Source: an uncultured Saprospiraceae bacterium
GTDB taxonomy: Bacteria; Bacteroidota; Bacteroidia; Chitinophagales; Saprospiraceae
Assembly: GCA_937921775.1 (NCBI GenBank)
Contig: CAKZUK010000102.1
Span: 1-64,000 of the forward strand
DNA length: 64,000 bases
Direction: 5' to 3'
The notes beneath the pieces are model-generated. The model worked only from the letters and a program-made list of their open reading frames with translations, was not told the origin of the DNA and ran no database searches. A program made the translations under genes and the position numbers. Positions 35,590-44,686 of the stretch are shown here, piece by piece. Every line of letters starts with the position of its first letter. Within the stretch, counting starts at the first letter, position 1.

Positions 35590-35895
35590 TCATTTCCTTT
35601 TCTTAAACATTTCCAGCATTCGATTAGTGACCACAAATCCGCCTACCACATTCAATGTTCCCATTACAACAGCTAGAAATCCAAGTCCTAAAGCGAGATA
35701 ATCGTTAGGATCGGCAAGCCCCATTACGATGATTGCGCCAATAATGACAACGCCATGTATGGCATTCGCTCCTGACATTAGGGGCGTATGTAACACTGCT
35801 GGTACATTTGAAATCATTTCTACTCCTAAGAAAATACTCAGGATGACAACGTAAATAAATTCTTTGTTTTGGATGAAAAAATCTGCGATATCCAT
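35590..35895 (-). CDS. pntAB: NAD(P) transhydrogenase subunit alpha, membrane part
   Basis: This 101-residue protein has three or four membrane helices and is the split-off C-terminal membrane part of the alpha subunit. The hallmark LGVEMISNVPAVLHTPLMSG and the following NAIHGVVIIGA are conserved in the family. In E. coli this region is fused to the NAD domain; here it is a separate gene, the split arrangement common in many bacteria. It lies 47 bases after the NAD-domain gene and 118 bases before pntB. Confidence 0.95.
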   Translation of the reverse strand: MDIADFFIQNKEFIYVVILSIFLGVEMISNVPAVLHTPLMSGANAIHGVVIIGAIIVMGLADPNDYLALGLGFLAVVMGTLNVVGGFVVTNRMLEMFKKRK

Positions 35896-35942
35896 GTTGA
35901 TTATGTTTAATTAAATTTTTATAATGGTTTTTTTCAAACGAT

Positions 35943-37076
35943 TTACGCTTTAGCAGTCATTACTCTTTTGACTCTTTCGCTGTGGATGTTTCCCTGATGA
36001 GCAATACAAGTTCCCGTAATTAAATCGTCTTCAAAATTATATTCAACTTCGCCATCTTTGAGTAATATTTTCAAGAAATTGATAATATTTTTAGAATACA
36101 TATTACTAGTGTCAGAAGGAATGCTCGCAGGTAAATTAGATTCACCAATAATATTGACCTGATGATATTGAATTGTTTTTCCATTTTCAGTCACTTCGCA
36201 ATTACCGCCAGTAGAGGCAGCTAGATCGACAATCACAGAACCAGGTTTCATAGCTTCCACTGTTGCTTTTTCAATTAGTAAAGGTGCTCGTCTTCCTGGA
36301 ATTTGAGCTGTACAAATCACTACGTCGGATTGCTTACAATGCGTTTGAATTAATGCAGCCTGCCGTTTTTTGAAATCATCTGTTTGCTCAATGGCATAAC
36401 CTCCTGCGCTTTTATCTTCGACAGCGCCTTCCACTTCCACAAACTTAGCCCCAAGGCTCAAAACCTCCTCTTTGGCTGCAGAACGTACATCAAATGCTTC
36501 AACTACACCGCCCAATCGACGTGCCGTTGCAATGGCCTGTAAGCCCGCCACGCCTGCTCCAAGTATCAAAACTTTGGCAGGTTTTATCGTACCTGCTGCA
36601 GTCATAAACATGGGAAAAAAGCGTGGTAGCAATGTTGCTGCTCTTAAAATAGCCTGATAACCGGAGGCTGTAGCCATTGATGACAAAACATCCATTGCTT
36701 GTGCACGAGTGGTTCGCGGAATGGTATCCAAACTAAATGCACTCAGGTTTTTATTTAATAAGGCCTCTACAAAATCTGTATTTTGAAGAGGATTAAATTG
36801 TCCCAATAGTGCTTGTGAAGGACTAAGCTGTTCTAGCTCTGAATTTTCGAGTGGATGGATACAGAGGATGAGATGTGCTTCTTTGAGTATACTTGCCCTA
36901 TCGGAGATGATAGCTCCTTTATCGGTGTAAGTTTGGTCGTTGAAGTAGGCAGCAAGTCCGGCACCGGTTTCTACCAATATTTTTCCGATCTTTAATTTTT
37001 CTAGTGCTGCGATGCTGCCGGGTGCCATAGCAACACGACTTTCAAGAGCGGGTTCTTTAAGTATGCCAAGGATCAT
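35943..37076 (-). CDS. pntAA: NAD(P) transhydrogenase subunit alpha, NAD-binding part
   Basis: The 377-residue soluble part of the alpha subunit binds NAD(H). It opens with ILGILKEPALESRVAMAPGS, like alanine dehydrogenases, to which it is related. The dinucleotide-binding loop is LILGAGVAGLQAIATARRLG, followed by VVEAFDVR, and the mobile-loop region appears near ESNLPASIPSDTS. It is the first gene of the pnt set, and the promoter must lie in the 281-base divergent gap shared with the sterol-desaturase-family gene. I could not find an exact -7 consensus there. Confidence 0.96.
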   Translation of the reverse strand: MILGILKEPALESRVAMAPGSIAALEKLKIGKILVETGAGLAAYFNDQTYTDKGAIISDRASILKEAHLILCIHPLENSELEQLSPSQALLGQFNPLQNTDFVEALLNKNLSAFSLDTIPRTTRAQAMDVLSSMATASGYQAILRAATLLPRFFPMFMTAAGTIKPAKVLILGAGVAGLQAIATARRLGGVVEAFDVRSAAKEEVLSLGAKFVEVEGAVEDKSAGGYAIEQTDDFKKRQAALIQTHCKQSDVVICTAQIPGRRAPLLIEKATVEAMKPGSVIVDLAASTGGNCEVTENGKTIQYHQVNIIGESNLPASIPSDTSNMYSKNIINFLKILLKDGEVEYNFEDDLITGTCIAHQGNIHSERVKRVMTAKA

Positions 37077-37357
37077 TCTTTAATAATTATATTTTGGTCG
37101 TTTTATAAACAAATCGCGGAACTTAGTAGTAAATTTAATTCGGTACATTAGTCAAATAAAGCGATGAATATACGAATTAGTTGCTAAATTGCAATTTAAA
37201 ATTAGAATAATACATTGTAAAATGTTTAAAATGTAAAATAATAAATGGCATGAGGTTTAAAAAGTAGAATATATACGCTTTAAATTGAAAAATTGTAAGA
37301 TTTAATTTGAGCTCTGATTTTGAGCAAACTTTTTAATAAAATATCTGTTTAACAATA

Positions 37358-38362
37358 ATGACCTATTTCGATACATTCAAAAATGCATATGAAAGTTATG
37401 CCGGATACTTAGTTCGGGAAATAACTTTTCAGTCAGAACCTTGGTTTCACAACTATTTCCTTTGGTTGGTTTTGATCTCTGCTTTCTTTTTTGGATTGGA
37501 GTGGATCGCTCCTTGGCGAAAAGATCAAGCTAGATTTCGTAAGGACTTTTGGTTGGATTTCTTCTATATGTTTTTCAACTTTTTTCTTTTCTCTCTGATT
37601 ATTTACAATGCAGCTTCAGATGTTGTTGTTCAGTTATTTAAAGATATGATGGGCGCCGCTGGGATTCGAAATCTGGTGGCTTTTGAGGTGGCATCTTGGC
37701 CATTGTGGGGGCATCTGTTGTTAGGTTTTTTAGTTCGGGATTTTGTGCAGTGGTGGATACACCGTTTGTTACACGCCTCGCCTTTTTTGTGGGAGTATCA
37801 TAAAGTGCATCATTCGGTGGAACAAATGGGCTTTGCAGCGCATTTGCGCTATCACTGGATGGAGAATGTCGTTTATCGAACCATAGAATATATTCCTTTG
37901 GCAATGATTGGAATTGGCTTAAATGACTTTTTTGTGATTCATATTTTTACATTGGCAGTTGGTCATTACAATCATTCTAACATTAGTATTGACGGGAGAA
38001 TAACAGGTGGCGTATTTGGTGCTTTGATCGGTTTAGTATTGATGAGTACCTATGGTTCTGCGATTGACTATGCTTTTATTTTTCCGGTAGTTGTAGGCTT
38101 GATTGCTGCTTTTGCATTAGGGCCATTTATGAAATATATCTTCAATAGTCCAGAGATGCATATCTGGCATCATAGTTATGACTTGCCGGCTGATCGCCAA
38201 AATGGAATCAACTTTGGACTGAGCTTGAGCGTCTGGGATTGGTTGTTTGGTACGGCTTACATTCCACATGACGGTCGTGATATTCGCTTGGGTTTTCCTG
38301 GGGTGGAAGAATTTCCTGAGGGCTTTGTTGGGCAAGAAATGCATGGTATTGGAAAGAGGTGA
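37358..38362 (+). CDS. Sterol desaturase / fatty acid hydroxylase family protein
   Basis: The 334-residue membrane protein has about six hydrophobic segments and the di-iron histidine clusters of the fatty acid hydroxylase superfamily: HRLLH, then HKVHHS, and near the C-terminus HIWHHS. These enzymes use O2 and two irons to hydroxylate or desaturate lipids, such as fatty acids, carotenoids or sterols. Bacteroidota members are often linked to carotenoid or hydroxy-lipid synthesis, but nothing in the neighbourhood supports a specific substrate. It is divergent from the pnt genes. Confidence 0.9.
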   Translation: MTYFDTFKNAYESYAGYLVREITFQSEPWFHNYFLWLVLISAFFFGLEWIAPWRKDQARFRKDFWLDFFYMFFNFFLFSLIIYNAASDVVVQLFKDMMGAAGIRNLVAFEVASWPLWGHLLLGFLVRDFVQWWIHRLLHASPFLWEYHKVHHSVEQMGFAAHLRYHWMENVVYRTIEYIPLAMIGIGLNDFFVIHIFTLAVGHYNHSNISIDGRITGGVFGALIGLVLMSTYGSAIDYAFIFPVVVGLIAAFALGPFMKYIFNSPEMHIWHHSYDLPADRQNGINFGLSLSVWDWLFGTAYIPHDGRDIRLGFPGVEEFPEGFVGQEMHGIGKR

Positions 38363-38866
38363 GAAACACTCAATATTACAAATAAAAACATGGCTCATGG
38401 CCAAATCTAGTGGGTGTAGCTTTTGCTTGTGCAAAATCCAAAGGTCTTACAGGTTTTTATCAAAATAGCTATAAATAGAGATGCATATTACTTATGCTTA
38501 ATCAAGTTATATCGGTAGATATTTTTTTCTCATTTTCTCCTTCTCCAAACTTTATCGGATACGCTATAGCACAAGGTCAAAGTTTTCCACCTAATGACTC
38601 CCTATACCTATATATGGATGTCCCAACTTTTAAATCCACATCTAATAAACGCTCAGTTTATACCTTCAATTTGTCTTGTAAATAATCGAATAAATTTTAT
38701 AAACCCAATTATTTCAGAGAGTGAGTTTGTGAGTTTAGCTAATTAAATAGCGGGTTAAAAATTTGAATTACCAATTGGCTAAGGCACAGTATAGGGGCAA
38801 GACCCTACTGAACTCCTAGGCAGACCCTATTTTATAGCCTCTTAGTTATGAGTAATTTTGTAGTAC

Positions 38867-39045
38867 AATCTTGAAAAGAACAATAAGCTGTTTCAATACA
38901 ACAAAAAACCAAATGAATTATTTTTATAAAAAATCAAGTGAATTAGATGCGTCAATAAACCAAATGAATACGCTTCACATTTTTTATTTTTTAAATGGTG
39001 TAATGTCCATTTAATTTAAGCCTGAGCATTTGCTCAGGCTTTTTC
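38867..39045 (+). ncRNA. Possible small RNA ending at an orphan terminator
   Basis: A TAATTTTG box (38853-38860, -7 consensus) and a strong terminator (39018-39045) bracket about 180 bases without an ORF. The interval has a perfect short hairpin AAATGG/CCATTT at 38993-39012, a GCGT/ACGC pair at 38949-38973, and two copies of AACCAAATGAAT. The nearest upstream plus-strand gene ends 650 bases earlier. I could not match it to a known RNA family. Confidence 0.3.
39018..39045 (+). terminator. Strong terminator without an obvious gene
   Basis: AAGCCTGAGCA and TGCTCAGGCTT form an 11-bp perfect stem with a 2-base loop (effectively a tetraloop), followed by a run of T on the plus strand. No annotated plus-strand gene ends within 600 bases upstream. 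Confidence 0.8.
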
Positions 39046-39100
39046 AATTTCAATCGAGCGCAGAATTTTCATCTCCAATAAGTAACGAGACCAAATTTTT

Positions 39101-39120
39101 TAAATAATTCCGTTAAACTA
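39101..39120 (+). repeat. Family A repeat, right-end fragment
   Basis: AAATAATTCCGTTAAACTA matches the right end of the 54708-54829 element with one substitution. No left half is visible, so it is a fragment. Confidence 0.4.
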
Positions 39121-39235
39121 ATTAGATGAGATTAATGAAAATATATTTACTAGAATAAGTAAATAAAACTTACGTGTTAAATGAGTTTCGGGCCGGCTAG
39201 TGAGTACTGGGCGGTCTTTTTTATTGGTAATAGAT

Positions 39236-39628
39236 ATGAACGTTTTCACCGAATGGAACGAATTCTTCTTTAAGGACGGTTACACATACAACAAGTCTTA
39301 TCTGTGGTATCACTGATATTTCTACTGAAACAAATAGCGCTATTTGCATCGAAACTCTAGTCAGTTTTCCTGAAAAGGGAAAAACAATAATATTTAAAAT
39401 CAACGAAGAGGTACAAATTTAAATTACCATCCAAAATGGCTAGCATACGGATTTATTTTAGAATCAGAACTAGCTAGTCAAACCCTCGAATTCCAAGAAG
39501 GAGCGGATACGAATAGCGAACACTATCGTTACAGCTCCTTTAAGAATTGGATAGAGCGCAAAGGAAAATTCTCTGACTCCGAAATCACAAAGTTTATTGA
39601 ATTAGTAGAACTCGATCCTGATCAAGGG
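39236..39628 (+). pseudogene. Decayed 5' part of the downstream hypothetical gene
   Basis: Three open pieces in two frames follow one another. ATG 39236 gives 26 residues (MNVFTEWNEFFFKDGYTYNK...). A frame open at 39240-39419 encodes ITDISTETNSAICIETLVSF and ends KINEEVQI. A third piece is open from 39398 and runs without a start codon straight into the 39629 ORF (YHPKWLAYGFILESELASQ). One inserted base in the AAATTTAAATT stretch near 39417 would join the last two smoothly. I read this as one gene broken by two frameshifts. Confidence 0.4.
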
Positions 39629-40105
39629 ATGGCTTCAGCTGCACTCATTGACTTGTTTTATTGTGAAAAATTGACTGTTCCTCAATATGTTAAAGTGAAG
39701 TTTAAATTACTTTCTTTCGGTGATTGGACCAAAAAAATAATTGATAAAAGAGAGCATTGGAACCATGGGACTTTTAATCAAAGCTTCTGTGTTCATTTAG
39801 AATATTACTTAGGTACCGCACTTACTAACTTGAAGCGTGAAGACCTCAATGGATTCTGGTGTGATGGAATAGCGCAACATTATATTTCAAAAAAGGATTT
39901 AAACGATAAGCGCAAAATTGAAACGATCGCTTGGTTAGGGAAAAGTGGTCAAGTCGTTTATCAAATGACGATCTACTTGGGTAAATATGCACTGAGAAGA
40001 TGCGCAAGAGGAACCGATATGTTAGACTGTATTCCGGATATGGAAGCGACAGATTGGATTGAGATTAATCCAAAGGAGCGAACTATTGCTATTCATTTGA
40101 AGTGA
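39629..40105 (+). CDS. Hypothetical protein, probably 5'-truncated
   Basis: The 158-residue ORF has no recognised family. It is soluble, rich in Trp and Lys, with segments such as SFGDWTKKIIDKREHWNHG and DLNGFWCDGIAQHYISKK. The frame stays open for another 231 bases upstream without any ATG, GTG or TTG, and that stretch also looks coding, so the internal ATG at 39629 is unlikely to be the original start. The gene probably survives only as a fragment (see the preceding entry). The surroundings, 38.4-40.5 kb, are gene-poor and repeat-containing, as expected for a decaying accessory region. Confidence 0.55.
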   Translation: MASAALIDLFYCEKLTVPQYVKVKFKLLSFGDWTKKIIDKREHWNHGTFNQSFCVHLEYYLGTALTNLKREDLNGFWCDGIAQHYISKKDLNDKRKIETIAWLGKSGQVVYQMTIYLGKYALRRCARGTDMLDCIPDMEATDWIEINPKERTIAIHLK

Positions 40106-40267
40106 AGTTTTAGTCTTTGATTTGAGATTAAGTTGTTATATTGTTGAATGGAATAACTGGTCAAACTAAAGGCTGTTAGTGTAAGAGGTTTGAGGACTAA
40201 TTTTTTGTAAAAAAAATAATCATTGGAAAGCTTTCAATAAACTTTTGTATAAATACATTTTTCTAAG

Positions 40268-40389
40268 TGATGGAACAAAATTATTTGATGTTTTCTTATT
40301 TTTTATAAATTGCTAAACAGCTGACTCATAGTGAGTTAGTGTGTTATTGTCTTTAAGAAATGCAAAAAAAGCGACAAGTATTTCCATCA
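40268..40389 (+). repeat. Dispersed palindromic repeat, family A, 122-bp copy
   Basis: The element runs from TGATGGAACAAAATTATTTG to TATTTCCATCA with TGATGG/CCATCA terminal inverted repeats. It is exactly 122 bases long, as is the copy at 54708-54829; the left ~35 bases are nearly identical (AAAATTATTTGATGTTTT). The 40106-40528 gap contains no gene. Confidence 0.6.
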
Positions 40390-40528
40390 AACAAATTAAG
40401 TGCTAGGCCAAAATTAATTTACAGTTTAATCGCTGAGTCTTTTCAGCCTACTCTTCCTAATTTTTAGGCTACAGCCAAAAGGATGAAGCCCAAAAAATAT
40501 ATAATTCCCAAATAAAATAAATAAAACA

Positions 40529-41608
40529 ATGAAAAAACTAATTGTCCTAATTTTACTAGCATCTCAAATCACTTTCGCACAATCCTCCATTGTCACCGAA
40601 ACAATAAACGAAATAGAATTTGAGCAAGACAGCATTAAATCTATTTTTGACTGGTTGTCTAACAACATAAAATACGACGTCAAAAAGATGAAACAAATTG
40701 AGAATGGATCCATTGCGAAGAAGCATGCAGAATTTAGAACATCCAAAGAATACGAAAATTATTTGTTGCAAACTGTAATCAAACGAAAGAAAGGAGTTTG
40801 TGAAGACTACGCATTGTTATTTGATGCAATAGTAAACGAACTGGGTTACGAATCTTATGTGGTACAAGGCTACACCAAAACAAGCAAAGGCAAGCTAAAT
40901 CGAAAAATTGGTCATGCTTGGAATGCGATAAAAGTAAATGGAACTTGGAAGTTATACGACGCCACTTGGGGAGCTGGCTATGTAGAAGATGGTCGAAAAT
41001 TTGTACAATTATATGGCGAACAATGGTATGATGTCTCATCAGAAGAAATGCTGAAAAACCATATGCCTTACGATCCGATTTGGCAATTATCAACTAAGCC
41101 AATCACTTATTCTGATTTTGAAAACAATACTGAACCTGCTAAATCTGATGCCGATTTCAACTATGAATCGCTAATCACAGCATATATAGATAAAAGTGAA
41201 AAAGAGCGAATGAAAGAAAAGGTGAGCCGATCAGAAGATTTAGGTGATGGGATTCGACTTATCGCAAAATGGAGAAAAAATACAACGAAGAATGCCAATC
41301 TATACGATCTACATAGTCAACCTGATTTGATGGATCAAACATTTAAAAAGTTTAATAATTCAGTAGATCTGTTCAATGATTACATCAAGGCAAAAAATAA
41401 AAAGTTTAAGGGAAGGAAATGGACGGCAGATTATGCAAAACAAAATTTGAAAAAAGCAGAAACTCAAATGACAGATGTCGTTACTGTTTTTAAAAGTGTG
41501 AACGTGGAAGATAAAAAGGCAAATAGATCATTGGGCAAAGGGCTTAGAGATGCGGATAAATTATTGAAGCGGATCGGGGAGGAGTTGGAATTTTTGGAGA
41601 AGTTGTGA
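40529..41608 (+). CDS. Secreted transglutaminase-like domain protein
   Basis: The 359-residue protein has a signal peptide (LLASQITFAQSS). A transglutaminase/protease-like core follows with Cys in KKGVCEDYALLFDAI, His in GHAWNAIKV and Asp in LYDATWGAG, the full triad of the transglutaminase-like superfamily in correct order. Bacterial members are proteases, amidases or cross-linkers, and some act on peptidoglycan peptides. The C-terminal 180 residues are Lys-rich and predicted mostly helical, without a known domain. The gene lies between a family A repeat and an uncharacterised gene; no partner is obvious. Confidence 0.85.
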   Translation: MKKLIVLILLASQITFAQSSIVTETINEIEFEQDSIKSIFDWLSNNIKYDVKKMKQIENGSIAKKHAEFRTSKEYENYLLQTVIKRKKGVCEDYALLFDAIVNELGYESYVVQGYTKTSKGKLNRKIGHAWNAIKVNGTWKLYDATWGAGYVEDGRKFVQLYGEQWYDVSSEEMLKNHMPYDPIWQLSTKPITYSDFENNTEPAKSDADFNYESLITAYIDKSEKERMKEKVSRSEDLGDGIRLIAKWRKNTTKNANLYDLHSQPDLMDQTFKKFNNSVDLFNDYIKAKNKKFKGRKWTADYAKQNLKKAETQMTDVVTVFKSVNVEDKKANRSLGKGLRDADKLLKRIGEELEFLEKL

Positions 41609-41702
41609 GATCGTATTTCTACGAGCAAATTCTATAGAATATTTTTTTGTGTAGATATTTAAAATAATATACTTTTTCTGAGGCTGTTGAGATAAATACC
41701 GG

Positions 41703-42476
41703 ATGAAAATAATTTCAAAATATAAAGATTATTATGATGGCGTTCAATCATTGGGATTGGATAACTCAACTATCTACAAAAGACAAACTCATGTTATAGA
41801 AGTTCCAAAACTAAACGATACGGAAAATAAATTAGACGAGCTGCTTGGTTACGGGAAAGTAATTAAATTAAGGCCAAGCTCAAAAAATATTACTAGAGAT
41901 TTGTACTTGGTCGATTTCCTAATCGGGTTTTGTGGCAAAATATATACCTGTAAATGTGCTTTAGAGAACTTGCATACCGCAAAGAATCCGGAACTTAGTT
42001 TTTTCTATTCTAAAGATGATCTAAGACGTTTTCTAAAAAGCAGAGAGAAAGAATACTCTATGGATGAGCTGAAGTATGAACTTATTGGAAATTGGAAAAA
42101 ACGAAAAGAGCTTTACTGGGAAGATGCTTTGATGGAATTTAATAGTCCACAAGAAAAATTAAGCTATCTATTTCACGAAATAGGACAACCAATATTCTTA
42201 TACCCAAGTTATATTTTTGATTTTGACTTGGTAGAAATTTCATCTTGGACAGGATCCGTCCGTAGACCAATAGAAGACCTTATTGTCAATCCAAATTTAA
42301 AGAATATTGGCTTCCACAAAGTTAAAGATGCTTTTCAATGTTACCAAGAAATAGAACAATATCTTAACGGAGTTTTGGGGAATACTGAATCAACAATAGA
42401 TGAAAGGACCGATGTAGATAAAATAAAATCTCATGGCTTTGATTTGAAATATGGTTTCCGGAAGCGGAAAAAATAA
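41703..42476 (+). CDS. Conserved hypothetical protein (MKIISKYKDYYD-type)
   Basis: The 257-residue soluble protein begins MKIISKYKDYYDGVQSLGLD. I recall this opening from a widespread uncharacterised family found in bacterial accessory regions and phages. Other visible segments are LIGFCGKIYTCKCA, with a possible metal-binding Cys pair, and the C-terminal KSHGFDLKYGFRKRKK basic tail. No catalytic motif is recognisable. The next gene begins 72 bases downstream on the same strand, so they may form a pair. The function is unknown. Confidence 0.68.
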   Translation: MKIISKYKDYYDGVQSLGLDNSTIYKRQTHVIEVPKLNDTENKLDELLGYGKVIKLRPSSKNITRDLYLVDFLIGFCGKIYTCKCALENLHTAKNPELSFFYSKDDLRRFLKSREKEYSMDELKYELIGNWKKRKELYWEDALMEFNSPQEKLSYLFHEIGQPIFLYPSYIFDFDLVEISSWTGSVRRPIEDLIVNPNLKNIGFHKVKDAFQCYQEIEQYLNGVLGNTESTIDERTDVDKIKSHGFDLKYGFRKRKK

Positions 42477-42548
42477 ACAATGAAGTAAAGAATGAAATAA
42501 GTGATGAAGCCAATGAATAATTGAAATAACGAAACAAGGTAAGCAACA

Positions 42549-43289
42549 GTGAATAACAACCTGCAACTACTAATCAAACATCTAAAACAAGAAAAACTAA
42601 ACTTAGAAAGTGAAGTTAATAAATGCGTAGAGCAAAAGGACTTTCAATCAGCTCAATATTTTTCGGATGGACTCGATCTGGTAAATAGTAAACTTCATGT
42701 ATTGGCTGAATTAGATCATACGAATAGACTTAAGATAGAGCGACAAAAAGAAAGCCTTGAGCAGTATGAGGAAAGACTCAAGACTGTGAAATATGATGCT
42801 CCCCAACTGAGAAATAAGAATAGCAATCAAGGCTTTTTAGAAAACTACCTTGAACGACAAAAGAATGAAATCTTAAAGAAAAAAAGAGAACACATTGAGA
42901 AACTTGAATCTGAACCAATAAAGGAATATTTGGACGGAGAAGTAATTGACGAGCTGATTTCTAATTTGGCTGCTGATGAAATAAAGTCGTTTAGGCTTAA
43001 GCTAAGAAGTGATGAGAGCTTATTTATTGATTTTGAAAAGTCTTTAGGGGAGACCTTAGTTATTAAATTCCCCGATGATAAAAAAATAATAGATCGATAT
43101 TTTAAAAGTAAGCATGTTGATGGTAAGTTAAAAGCCCTTGGTTTTAAATCAGTAAATAATCGTTTGCAAATCGAAATTCAAACTATTTCAAACAGCATAA
43201 AAGTCAAAGAGCTTCTCGCAATAATATTTTTTGAGGTATATTTTTATAAGCATTTTGATGAAGAGATTACTATTGAGATTCAAGAATGA
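42549..43289 (+). CDS. Hypothetical coiled-coil protein with UVR-like motif, GTG start
   Basis: The 246-residue ORF starts with GTG. The N-terminal 115 residues are strongly charged and helical. They contain CVEQKDFQSAQYFSDGLDLV, which resembles the UVR motif of UvrB/UvrC and McsA (a short helical hairpin for protein contacts), followed by a coiled coil (DHTNRLKIERQKESLEQYEE). The C-terminal half is alpha/beta with no recognised domain. It lies 72 bases after the MKIISK-type gene and before an AAA ATPase gene. I infer a scaffold or partner role, but there is no direct evidence. Confidence 0.62.
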   Translation: MNNNLQLLIKHLKQEKLNLESEVNKCVEQKDFQSAQYFSDGLDLVNSKLHVLAELDHTNRLKIERQKESLEQYEERLKTVKYDAPQLRNKNSNQGFLENYLERQKNEILKKKREHIEKLESEPIKEYLDGEVIDELISNLAADEIKSFRLKLRSDESLFIDFEKSLGETLVIKFPDDKKIIDRYFKSKHVDGKLKALGFKSVNNRLQIEIQTISNSIKVKELLAIIFFEVYFYKHFDEEITIEIQE

Positions 43290-43584
43290 AATTTTCAACT
43301 TTGATTGAAATAAGCAGGTAGTCAATTTAAACTATATAATAATTTCTGTGTCTTTCAGATTTATACTTCTCCAATTTCCTGCGGCAATAGCGAAGATTAA
43401 GTGACCTAAGTGCTGTGGTAAATGGAAATATTATTAGAGTGACATTGAATGAAGAACTTGCAATTGACAAGAGGGGAGAGCTGCTGTAGGGAACGCTACA
43501 ATTGACTTTGATCTACGAGATTAAGATGTATATTGTGCATCAATAATATAGTAGAGCCTATTGACCTACAAACAAATTGATAAC

Positions 43585-44400
43585 ATGATTATTTCGACAC
43601 TAAGACTAAGAAACTATCCAGAAGACCAAGCCAACGAATTTCCATACAACCTTCCTCTCGTCAAAAACTTAGAAGAACTACAATTCGAAAAGAACATCTC
43701 TTTTTTCGTAGGTGAAAACGGTAGCGGAAAATCAACCATACTAGAAGCCATCGCAGCATATACCGAAGTCCCTTTGGCAGGTTCATTCCGATTAGAAGAT
43801 GACGAATCTTTAGCTGCGGCAAATAAGTTAGCGAACTATCTAAGCATCCGCTACACAGAAAAAACACGCCACGGGTTTTTCGTAAGAGCGGAGGACTTCA
43901 TCGGCTTCGCCAGAAACATCAGAAACGAAATAAAAGAACTAGAGAAAGAAATAGAAGATGTAAAAGAAACCTTCACCGGTGGTGATATCAAACTAACCCT
44001 TGGTGCGCTAGAAGGCGAAAAAAATGCCTTCATCAAACGCTACACCGCCAATATGGAGGAGCTTTCCCACGGCGAAGGTTTCCTAAAGTTCTTCACTTCT
44101 CGTATCACTGCCAAGGGCCTCTACCTCATCGACGAACCAGAAGCAGCGCTATCACCCACTCGCCAACTCAGCCTCCTAGCACTCATCATAGAAAAAGTAA
44201 AAACCACTGGAGCGCACTTTATCATCGCGACCCATTCGCCCATCATCATGTCTGTACCAGACTCCGAAGTCTTTTATTTTGAAGACGGAAAAATCACAAA
44301 GAAGGACTATAAAGAAACAGAACACTATCAATTGACAAAATCTATATTAGAAGCTCCTGAGCTGGTGTTCAGATACTTAGGAACTGAAGAGGAGGAATAG
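43585..44400 (+). CDS. AAA family ATPase (AAA_21/RecF-like)
   Basis: I prefer the ATG at 43585 (MIISTLRLRNYP), as family members start this way; the track's TTG start at 43561 adds eight residues. The 271-residue protein has Walker A FVGENGSGKSTILEAIA, an ABC-like signature region EELSHGEGFL, Walker B LYLIDEPEAALSP and the switch His in IATHSPIIM. This compact single-domain ATPase is widespread and mostly uncharacterised; it lacks a TOPRIM domain, so it is not an OLD nuclease. Its codons favour C at third positions far more than the AT-rich genes before it, hinting at separate acquisition. Confidence 0.87.
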   Translation: MIISTLRLRNYPEDQANEFPYNLPLVKNLEELQFEKNISFFVGENGSGKSTILEAIAAYTEVPLAGSFRLEDDESLAAANKLANYLSIRYTEKTRHGFFVRAEDFIGFARNIRNEIKELEKEIEDVKETFTGGDIKLTLGALEGEKNAFIKRYTANMEELSHGEGFLKFFTSRITAKGLYLIDEPEAALSPTRQLSLLALIIEKVKTTGAHFIIATHSPIIMSVPDSEVFYFEDGKITKKDYKETEHYQLTKSILEAPELVFRYLGTEEEE

Positions 44401-44686
44401 GAATGGGAACTTAGCTGTCTGGAAGCGAGGTGCCGGTGAAGTGACCAAAGCAAGTAAAATACGGCTATTGCCTTCATCATTAGGACCTTAATTCAAAAGG
44501 AAAAAAGGCCAATGCTAAGGCAAGATCTAAATTTTTTCAAAAAAGATCCATCTCTTTCAAGCGTTTTCCATTGCTCAGGTGTAATATCATTGTAACGTTG
44601 ATCAACCCATTAAAAAACTAAAATGATTTTCAAGGAATTTAGGTGGCAATCTAAGTCAATGAAATGACTAACAAAATAAAATTACA

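Noticed and set aside
38494-38685. 63-residue plus-strand ORF
   Set aside because: No motif or conserved-looking start, and the region is gene-poor; I would not call it without homologues.
39221-39403. 60-residue minus-strand ORF
   Set aside because: The plus strand at this place reads better as pieces of a decayed gene continuing into 39629-40105.
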